DNA from: JBBQUN01 sp038212405
Lineage (GTDB): Bacteria > Actinomycetota > Acidimicrobiia > Acidimicrobiales > SZUA-35
Reading direction: 5' to 3'
Length of the DNA: 23,433 nucleotides
Assembly: GCA_038212405.1 (NCBI GenBank)
Contig: JBBQUN010000043.1
Span: 1-23,433, forward strand
In this document: piece after piece, positions 7,685 through 13,427 of the stretch
How positions within the stretch are numbered: position 1 is the first letter of the stretch
Layout: the number at the start of each line of letters is the position of its first letter
Translations under genes and position numbers: made by a program
Notes under the pieces: generated by a model
Told to the model about the DNA's origin: nothing
Databases searched by the model: none
Seen by the model: the letters and a program-made list of their open reading frames with translations, nothing else

Positions 7685-8587
7685 ATGCTGTCCTTTCCCA
7701 TCAAGCCGATGAAGGCGAAGCTCGGAGTGATCCCGAGCGATGATGAGCAATGGGCGTACGAGATCAAGTGGGACGGTTATCGAACGATCGCGTTCGTCGG
7801 TACCGACTCGACAGCGCCCGTCCGACTACAATCGACGAGCGGTCTCGACATGACGGGACGCTGGCCAGAGATCGGCGCCATCGCCGATTCGGTCAATGCG
7901 TCATCAGTCGTTCTCGACGGCGAGATGTGTGCTCTGGACGACGAAGGCAAGCCGCGTTTCGAGCTCATCCATCGCTCGGACCGACCAGCGGTCTTCCACC
8001 TCTTCGACGTCCTCGAGATCGATGGCAATGACCTGACCGCACTGCCGTACGAGCATCGCCGAGCGCTACTCGATGGCGTTGTCGAGGTCGGCCCGAATTG
8101 GATCGTGCCTGCCAACCGCATTGGCGGTGGAGCGGAGCTCCTCGCTGCCACTGCGGTGGCCGGACTCGAGGGCGTGATGGCCAAGCGCCTCGGGTCGATC
8201 TATCGACCTGGTCGTCGATCCGACGACTGGCGCAAGATCAAGAATCGTCAACGTATCGAGGTGACGATTGGCGGTTTCACCGCCGGCACGGGCAACCGGG
8301 CCTCGACGTTCGGTGCGCTACTCGTCGGCCTTCCCACCAATGGCGGCCTCGCCTTCGCTGGTGGTGTTGGTACTGGCTTCTCGCAAACGACACTGGACAC
8401 CCTCACCGAGCATCTCCATGAACTCGTGGTGACGAACTCCCCTTTCAGCACCCCGGTGCCTGCCTCACACCAACGTGGTGCCAGCTGGGTGCTGCCCGAA
8501 CTGCGAGCGGTGCTCGACATCGCCGAACTGACCAACGACGGCTACGTCCGACACGCCAGCTTCATCCGTCTCGTCGACGACGCGTAG
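7685..8587 (+). CDS. ATP-dependent DNA ligase (LigC / LigD ligase-domain type)
   Basis: This nucleotidyltransferase-fold ligase seals DNA nicks through an enzyme-AMP intermediate. Motif I is EIKWDGYR with adenylated lysine K28; motif III region LDGEMCAL (77-84); motif IV LEGVMAKR (161-168, K167); motif V WRKIKN (182-187). An OB-fold follows, starting at VTIGGFTAGTGNR. At 300 residues it is a minimal ligase core without the polymerase or nuclease domains of full LigD, and no Ku gene is in the window. The ATG at 7685 directly follows the TAG of the last mini-ORF, so expression may depend on translation from the acyltransferase gene. It probably acts in repair or end joining, as known for actinobacterial LigC/LigD; its link to the lipid genes upstream may only be transcriptional. 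Confidence 0.92.
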   Translation: MLSFPIKPMKAKLGVIPSDDEQWAYEIKWDGYRTIAFVGTDSTAPVRLQSTSGLDMTGRWPEIGAIADSVNASSVVLDGEMCALDDEGKPRFELIHRSDRPAVFHLFDVLEIDGNDLTALPYEHRRALLDGVVEVGPNWIVPANRIGGGAELLAATAVAGLEGVMAKRLGSIYRPGRRSDDWRKIKNRQRIEVTIGGFTAGTGNRASTFGALLVGLPTNGGLAFAGGVGTGFSQTTLDTLTEHLHELVVTNSPFSTPVPASHQRGASWVLPELRAVLDIAELTNDGYVRHASFIRLVDDA

Positions 8588-8592
8588 GAGCC

Positions 8593-8609
8593 AGACGGCA
8601 ATGCCGTCT
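8593..8609. other. Short inverted repeat between convergent genes
   Basis: AGACGGC-AAT-GCCGTCT forms a 7-bp stem with a 3-nt loop in the 42-bp gap between the ligase and lipoprotein stops. There is no T-tract on either side, so it may be a weak or non-canonical terminator. Confidence 0.3.
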
Positions 8610-8629
8610 ACGAGGGGGATTCGCGGGCC

Positions 8630-9238
8630 TCAAGACGGCTCGTCATCGGCAACATCATCTCGAGCCTCTTTCGCTGTTGCCTTTGCTTCGGCCTCGGCGT
8701 CGATGGCCTCCACGGTTTCCCCGGTGAGCTCCTCGGTGCAGTCGAGTAACTGGTTCCGATCGCCACAGGTCACGCCAAAGCGTTCGTAGTCACTGCCAAC
8801 CGGAGCCTTCTCCCAAAGCTGGTCGCAGGCACTTCCTTCACCCGCATCGCATTGTTCCCAAAGGCGATCGAAGGTCGGGTCGTCGCCGAGCGTGAATGGC
8901 TGATCGACGAATGCGAGCGTGTCGGGCTCGAGCGGGCTGTCGAGCACGAAAGCGGATGCTTCCTCGCATGAAGCCGTCAGTTCGTCGACGAGCAGCGCTT
9001 CAGCGCTGGTGCGTTCGGCGCCTGGCATGAGCACGAACAGCGACAACTCCTGTGCCCCAATACCGACGACACACTCAGCTACGTCGCCGTCCATACCAGC
9101 CTCGATGTTGGCAGCAACGACGGTATCGATCCCGGGAGCGGTCATCTCAGCGTCGGACGTGCAGCCGCTCACGAGCAGGGCAGAGGCAACCCCGGCAACC
9201 AACGACGGCTGTACGAGACGAGGAATCATGGCGAACAT
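8630..9238 (-). CDS. Putative secreted lipoprotein with a C-terminal Cys-rich module
   Basis: This 202-residue protein has a lipoprotein signal peptide: hydrophobic VAGVASALLVSGC with lipobox cysteine C26, so it is probably anchored on the outer face of the membrane. The mature part is acidic. Residues about 125-175 form a module, LWEQCDAGEGSACDQLWEKAP followed by YERFGVTCGDRN, of a kind I associate with many actinobacterial exported proteins (from memory). The C-terminal tail is low-complexity acidic with Ala and Glu. Start 9238 is supported by a GGAGG Shine-Dalgarno sequence 4 bp upstream; an in-frame ATG three codons later is less well placed. The function is unknown. The gene is convergent with the ligase gene and divergent from the nitroreductase gene. 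Confidence 0.8.
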   Translation of the reverse strand: MFAMIPRLVQPSLVAGVASALLVSGCTSDAEMTAPGIDTVVAANIEAGMDGDVAECVVGIGAQELSLFVLMPGAERTSAEALLVDELTASCEEASAFVLDSPLEPDTLAFVDQPFTLGDDPTFDRLWEQCDAGEGSACDQLWEKAPVGSDYERFGVTCGDRNQLLDCTEELTGETVEAIDAEAEAKATAKEARDDVADDEPS

Positions 9239-9258
9239 CGGTCCTCCATCGGCAGGAG

Positions 9259-9272
9259 TTGCTCACGAGCAA
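9259..9272. promoter_or_regulatory. Inverted repeat between divergent lipoprotein and nitroreductase genes
   Basis: TTGCTC-AC-GAGCAA, with 6-bp arms, lies in the 75-bp gap between the two start codons. Its symmetry and place fit a regulator site, but no regulator is adjacent, and a 6-bp arm could arise by chance. Confidence 0.25.
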
Positions 9273-9313
9273 GGATCTGGCGGAAACTCCGACCTCACCA
9301 TCAAGGAGCCGCT

Positions 9314-9958
9314 ATGCATCTCGAACTGAGCGCCGACGACGTTCTCACCACGACCCGATCCGTTCGCAAGCGCCTCGACTTCGATGCACCAGTCGAGCGT
9401 TCCGTCGTGACCGAGTGCATCGACATTGCGCTTCAGGCTCCCACCGGGTCGAACTCACAGGGCTGGCAATGGATGATCGTCGAAGATGCAGCCAAGAAAA
9501 AGGTGATCGCCGACTTCTACGCTGCCAACTTCGCCGCCTACGCCAACATGCCAAAGCCCGAGTACGCCGCTGATGATGTGCGTACCCAGTCCAGAGCTCA
9601 GGTCGTCGACTCGGCACAGTATCTGGCCGACAACTTCCACCGAGCACCGTTCCTCGTGATCCCGCTCATCGCCGGCCGACTCGACGAAGGGACGGGCACG
9701 ATGGGCCAGGCCAGTGCGTGGGGCTCGATCCTGCCTGCCGTCTGGAGCTTCATGCTCGCCTTGCGCAATCGCGGACTCGGCTCGGCGTGGACCACACTGC
9801 ATCTCCCCAACGAACGCGAAGTGGCCGACCTGCTGGGCATCCCGTTCGAGGGATACACACAGGCCGGCCTGTTCCCGGTTGCTTACACCAAGGGCACCGA
9901 CTTCAAGCTGGCCAAGCGGCTTCCCGCCGAGCAGCTGATGCACTGGGACACCTGGTAG
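9314..9958 (+). CDS. Nitroreductase family protein (FMN-dependent oxidoreductase)
   Basis: This is a 214-residue flavin enzyme of the nitroreductase fold, which reduces nitro compounds, quinones or similar acceptors with NAD(P)H. The FMN-phosphate motif TTRSVRKRLDF is at 12-22. It is followed by APTGSNSQGWQWMIVED, the central WSFMLALRNRGLGSAWTT and the C-terminal LLGIPFEGYTQAGLFPVAY, all normal for the family. The start has an AAGGAG Shine-Dalgarno sequence 5 bp before the ATG. The physiological substrate is not clear and the neighbours do not reveal it. The last codons, ending in TGGTAG, are nearly duplicated 18 bp further on, placing a second in-frame TAG at 9974-9976. Confidence 0.92.
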   Translation: MHLELSADDVLTTTRSVRKRLDFDAPVERSVVTECIDIALQAPTGSNSQGWQWMIVEDAAKKKVIADFYAANFAAYANMPKPEYAADDVRTQSRAQVVDSAQYLADNFHRAPFLVIPLIAGRLDEGTGTMGQASAWGSILPAVWSFMLALRNRGLGSAWTTLHLPNEREVADLLGIPFEGYTQAGLFPVAYTKGTDFKLAKRLPAEQLMHWDTW

Positions 9959-9976
9959 GACAGCGACGCCTGGTAG
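9947..9976 (+). repeat. Stop-codon duplication at the nitroreductase gene end
   Basis: GACACCTGGTAG (9947-9958) and GACGCCTGGTAG (9965-9976) agree at 11 of 12 positions and lie 18 bp apart, in frame, so the gene ends with two copies of an Asp-x-Trp-stop segment. Confidence 0.6.
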
Positions 9977-10114
9977 GGCCTCGGTTTCACTCGGGGTGGA
10001 GCCCGTCTCGAGAAGCAGGTTGTTCCAGATACCAACCGGGGCTGACCAGATGGTCCGCTCGATCTTCTGGGTGATGGCCTCGAGCTCGGGCGAAAACTCG
10101 AGCCCTGGGCAAGA
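9959..10114. other. Gap between nitroreductase and GntR genes
   Basis: This 156-bp gap between converging genes holds the duplicated nitroreductase end and CTCGAG repeats that could pair, but no T-rich terminator. On the minus strand the GntR frame stays open and coding-like after its TGA for about 50 codons. I assign no gene. Confidence 0.4.
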
Positions 10115-10864
10115 TCATCCGTCCGGGGGTTGGTCCTCGACCAGCCTCAGTCCGGTTGGTGACTCACCCAGGTCGGATCGAGTGGACAGCTCGACCACGA
10201 ACTCAGTCACATGACCAGGGAATACGTGCTCGGAAACCAACACCGGATCGCCGCGTTCACCAAAGGTCGTTCGCTTGACCACCAAGACCGGCGAGTGCTC
10301 GGGAACACCCAAGAGCTGGGCGTCGTCAGGCCCCGCCAACGCCGCCCCGATGGTCTGGCTGGCTCGGCCCAACGGTTGCGGTAGCAACGAGTAGAACGGC
10401 AGACGCTCGACATCGGCCAGGGAGAGCTCGGCCCCGAGGTCCTCACGACACCAGACGGTGACTCGGGCGAATGGTCGGCCGTCGGCCAGGTTGACCCGCT
10501 TGGTGATCAGCACTCGTGGCCCAAGCAACGGAGCAACATGACGAGGGGCTGGACCGAAACCGAAGTCGATGATCCTCCGCTCGGATCGCCGTCCGGATTC
10601 GGCGAGCTGGGCCTCGATCGTTGCGAGACCGATCAGCGGTTGCGGCACTGGCTCGGATGCGACGAACCATCCCGAGCCCTGTCGGGCGTCCACCAGTCCG
10701 TCGGCCTTGAGCACGTCCAGCGCTTTGCGTATCGTCACGCGGCTGGCGCTGTACTTCGCGACGAGTCCCGACTCGCTCGGGAGCACCTCACCCGGTCCGT
10801 ACTCGCCTGCAACGATCTGACGTCGAAGGGTGTCGGCAATCTCGTGGTAGCGGATCGTCCTCAC
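10115..10864 (-). CDS. GntR family regulator, HutC subfamily (UTRA domain)
   Basis: This is a 249-residue regulator. Residues 1-70 are a GntR winged helix: YHEIADTLRRQIVAGEYGPGEVLP in form, with the recognition helix region SASRVTIRKALDVL and the wing QGSGWFV. Residues 90-235 are a UTRA ligand domain, as in HutC-type regulators that sense small metabolites. I start it at the GTG at 10864 (VRTIRYHE), where homology begins; upstream residues in the open frame are not GntR-like. No Shine-Dalgarno sequence precedes this GTG, so it may be leaderless. The gene is divergent from aconitase with a 142-bp shared region, so control of aconitase and of itself is a fair guess. The effector is unknown. Confidence 0.9.
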   Translation of the reverse strand: MRTIRYHEIADTLRRQIVAGEYGPGEVLPSESGLVAKYSASRVTIRKALDVLKADGLVDARQGSGWFVASEPVPQPLIGLATIEAQLAESGRRSERRIIDFGFGPAPRHVAPLLGPRVLITKRVNLADGRPFARVTVWCREDLGAELSLADVERLPFYSLLPQPLGRASQTIGAALAGPDDAQLLGVPEHSPVLVVKRTTFGERGDPVLVSEHVFPGHVTEFVVELSTRSDLGESPTGLRLVEDQPPDG

Positions 10865-10881
10865 TTGTATTAGAGTTGTAT
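10865..10881. promoter_or_regulatory. TTGTAT direct repeat at the GntR start, candidate operator
   Basis: TTGTAT at 10865-10870 and 10876-10881 are spaced 11 bp, one helical turn, immediately upstream of the GntR GTG and facing the aconitase leader. The segment is AT-rich in a GC-rich region. It could be an operator or include the -10 region of the GntR promoter. Confidence 0.35.
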
Positions 10882-10915
10882 CATGCGTTGGCTTGCAACG
10901 GCAACGCCTTCGAGC

Positions 10916-10995
10916 AATCAGTCCCTGAACAATCAGTCTCTGCACAGACCTTTCCGAACACCCTTCCCCAAAACAACCAGTCGTCGAACAACCAG
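10916..10995 (+). repeat. Two 15-bp-period duplications in the aconitase leader
   Basis: AATCAGTCCCTGAAC (10916-10930) is followed directly by AATCAGTCTCTGCAC (10931-10945), 13 of 15 identical. Further on, AACAACCAG recurs at 10972-10980 and 10987-10995, also with a 15-bp period. The leader is rich in A and C and poor in G, so its RNA should be largely unpaired. The aconitase AGGAG site overlaps the last copy. Confidence 0.6.
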
Positions 10996-11006
10996 GAGCC
11001 CCGCAC

Positions 11007-13286
11007 ATGGCCGTCGGACCAGAAACCCCCATCACCTTGATCGAAGGCGTGTACGGCACGCTCGACGAGCGAGTCGGCAACTTTCGCACCCGCCTCGGGC
11101 GCCCGCTGACTCTCACCGAGAAGATCCTCGCCAATCACCTCGATCAACCCGATGCCGAGGTCGAACGAGGTGTCTCCTACGTCGACTTTCGTCCCGACCG
11201 AGTGGCCATGCAAGATGCCACCGCCCAGATGGCGTGGCTCCAGTTCGACACCGCCGGCCTCACCGAGGTCCAGGTGCCAACCACGACCCACTGCGATCAC
11301 CTCATTCAGGCCAAGGTCGAGGCGAAGCAAGACCTCCTTCGGGCGATCGACACCAACGAAGAGGTGTATCACTTCCTCGAGTCCATCTCGGCCAAGTACG
11401 GCGGCGGCTTTTGGAAGCCCGGTAGCGGCATCATCCACCAGGTCGTGCTCGAGAACTACGCCTTCCCCGGCGGCATGATGATCGGCACCGACTCTCACAC
11501 GCCCAACGCCGGCGGCCTCGGGATGATCGCCATCGGTGTCGGCGGTGCCGATGCCGTCGACGTCATGACCGGCTTCCCGTGGAACGTCCGCTTCCCCAAG
11601 ATGATCGCCGTACACCTCACCGGCGAGCTCAGCGGATGGACCGCCCCCAAAGACGTCATCCTCAAGGTGGCCGAGATCCTCACCGTCAAGGGTGGCACCG
11701 GCGCCATCGTCGAATACATCGGCCCCGGCGCCCAAGCCATCTCTGCCACCGGCAAGGCCACCATTTGCAACATGGGTGCCGAGATCGGCGCAACCACCTC
11801 ACTCTTCGGCTACGACGACGCCATCGCCCGCTACCTCAAGAGCACCGGCCGCGAAGCAACCGCCGACGCCGCGAACGCTGTTGCTCACCACCTCCGCCCT
11901 GATGACGAGGTGCTTGCCGATCCAGCCAGCTACTACGACCAGGTCATCGAAATCGACCTGTCCACGCTTACCCCACACATCAATGGTCCGCACACCCCCG
12001 ACCTCGCCCGCGAGGTGAAGGATCTTGGCGCCGAGGCCCGAGCCGAGGGTTGGCCCCTCGAGATCAGTGCTGCGCTCATCGGGAGCTGCACCAACTCGTC
12101 GTACGAAGACATCACGCGCGCCGCTTCGATTGCACGAGAGGCCAAGGCAAAGGGGTTGACGCTCAAGACCGAGCTACTGATCACGCCGGGTTCCGAGCAA
12201 GTCCGAGCCACCATCGAGCGAGACGGCCTCCTCGCTGACTTCGAAGCCCTCGGCGCCACGGTGCTGGCGAACGCCTGCGGCCCCTGCATCGGACAGTGGG
12301 ATCGGTCCGACGATCGCCAGCCCGGTATTCCGAACGTGATCGTCACCTCCTACAACCGCAACTTCCCGAAGCGCAACGATGGCGACGCCGCAACGCTGGC
12401 GTTCGTCACCTCGCCGGAAACCGTGATGGCGCTTGCCCTCGCCGGCACGGTCGACTTCGACTTCATCAACGACACACTCACCAACGACGTCGGCGCCGAA
12501 GTCAAGCTGTCGGTACCGGTCGGCATCGAGCTTCCACCCCGGGGCTTCGACCCAGGCGAAGACACCTTCGTCGCTCCCCCGGCCGATGGCTCGGGCATCA
12601 ACGTTGCGGTCTCGCCGACCTCGGATCGCCTGCAGCTTCTCGAGCCCTTCCCGGCATGGGACGGCAACGACTACGAGAACCTGCCGATCCTGGTGAAGGC
12701 ATTCGGCAAGTTCACCACCGACCACATCTCGATGGCCGGTCCGTGGCTCAAGTATCGCGGCCACCTCGAGAACATCTCGGGCAACCTCTACCTGGGTGCG
12801 GTGAGCGCCTACCACGAGAACATCGTCGGGATGGGCAAGAACGTGCTCACCGGCGAACGTCAGAGCTTCCCCGACATCGCCAAGTCCTATTACGAGGCGG
12901 GCCAGCACTGGGTCGTCATCGGCGACGAGAACATGGGCGAAGGCTCCTCACGCGAGCATGCCGCCATGGAACCCAGGTTCCGCTTGGGTTTGGTGGCGAT
13001 CGCTCGTTCGTTTGCTCGCATCCACGAGACCAACCTGAAGAAGCAGGGCATGGTGCCACTGACCTTCGCCGACCCGGCCGACTACGACCGCATCGGTGAA
13101 GACGACCGCATTGCCGTTCGCGGACTTGCCGATCTCACCCCGGGTGTTCCTCTTCTGGTCGAGGTCACCACATCCGAAGGTGAAATCTGGAGCTTCGAAG
13201 GCAACCACACCTTCTCACCGGAGCAGATCGAGTGGTTCAAGGCCGGTTCGGCCCTCAACGTGATCCGCCGTAACCTCGGCAAATGA
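11007..13286 (+). CDS. acn: Aconitate hydratase, mitochondrial-type
   Basis: This TCA-cycle enzyme interconverts citrate and isocitrate using a [4Fe-4S] cluster. It has 759 residues, matching the mitochondrial-type aconitase group rather than the roughly 900-residue AcnA type I know from most actinobacteria. Cluster ligands are C361 in IGSCTNSSYED and C424/C427 in NACGPCIGQWD. Substrate-site blocks include GTDSHTPNAGG (160-170) and, in the swivel domain, GEGSSREHAAMEPRFRLG. The ATG at 11007 has an AGGAG Shine-Dalgarno sequence 8 bp upstream. The gene is divergent from the GntR regulator and has two terminator hairpins downstream. Citrate synthase lies about 6 kb away on the same strand. The call is secure. 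Confidence 0.97.
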   Translation: MAVGPETPITLIEGVYGTLDERVGNFRTRLGRPLTLTEKILANHLDQPDAEVERGVSYVDFRPDRVAMQDATAQMAWLQFDTAGLTEVQVPTTTHCDHLIQAKVEAKQDLLRAIDTNEEVYHFLESISAKYGGGFWKPGSGIIHQVVLENYAFPGGMMIGTDSHTPNAGGLGMIAIGVGGADAVDVMTGFPWNVRFPKMIAVHLTGELSGWTAPKDVILKVAEILTVKGGTGAIVEYIGPGAQAISATGKATICNMGAEIGATTSLFGYDDAIARYLKSTGREATADAANAVAHHLRPDDEVLADPASYYDQVIEIDLSTLTPHINGPHTPDLAREVKDLGAEARAEGWPLEISAALIGSCTNSSYEDITRAASIAREAKAKGLTLKTELLITPGSEQVRATIERDGLLADFEALGATVLANACGPCIGQWDRSDDRQPGIPNVIVTSYNRNFPKRNDGDAATLAFVTSPETVMALALAGTVDFDFINDTLTNDVGAEVKLSVPVGIELPPRGFDPGEDTFVAPPADGSGINVAVSPTSDRLQLLEPFPAWDGNDYENLPILVKAFGKFTTDHISMAGPWLKYRGHLENISGNLYLGAVSAYHENIVGMGKNVLTGERQSFPDIAKSYYEAGQHWVVIGDENMGEGSSREHAAMEPRFRLGLVAIARSFARIHETNLKKQGMVPLTFADPADYDRIGEDDRIAVRGLADLTPGVPLLVEVTTSEGEIWSFEGNHTFSPEQIEWFKAGSALNVIRRNLGK

Positions 13287-13300
13287 CGCTGGCGTTCGTC

Positions 13301-13317
13301 AGCCCTGGCGGGCTTTT
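13301..13317 (+). terminator. Small intrinsic terminator after aconitase
   Basis: AGCCC-TGGC-GGGCT followed by TTT lies 15 bp after the aconitase stop: a 5-bp stem with a tetraloop and a short T-run. It is weaker than the hairpin that follows at 13383. Confidence 0.5.
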
Positions 13318-13382
13318 CCGCTAGCCCTTCCGGGCCGAGTTGCTCGCTGGCGCTCACCACTCGACAACCCAAGTCCAAATGC

Positions 13383-13417
13383 AAAGGATCCCCCGCCGAT
13401 TCGGCGGGGGATCCTTT
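13383..13417. terminator. Strong bidirectional terminator between convergent aconitase and nucleotidase genes
   Basis: The left arm AAAGGATCCCCCGCC pairs perfectly with the right arm GGCGGGGGATCCTTT across a GATTC loop, so the stem is 15 bp. With A's on one side and T's on the other it can stop both transcripts; the nucleotidase gene ends 11 bp away. Confidence 0.9.
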
Positions 13418-13427
13418 CACTGTTGCA

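Noticed and set aside
6731..7750. 339-codon minus-strand frame over the acyltransferase gene and 20-bp repeats
   Set aside because: Antisense to a well-supported gene, no domain; it reads through the repeats as SQLIAVSRSS copies only because of the opposite strand.
10115..10117. Selenocysteine decoding at the GntR TGA
   Set aside because: No selenoprotein family match and no clear SECIS-like hairpin directly after the TGA; the regulator is already full length.
10883..11425. 180-codon frame starting in the aconitase leader
   Set aside because: It runs out of phase through the start of aconitase with Arg/His-rich shadow sequence; the leader repeats explain its NQSL repetition.
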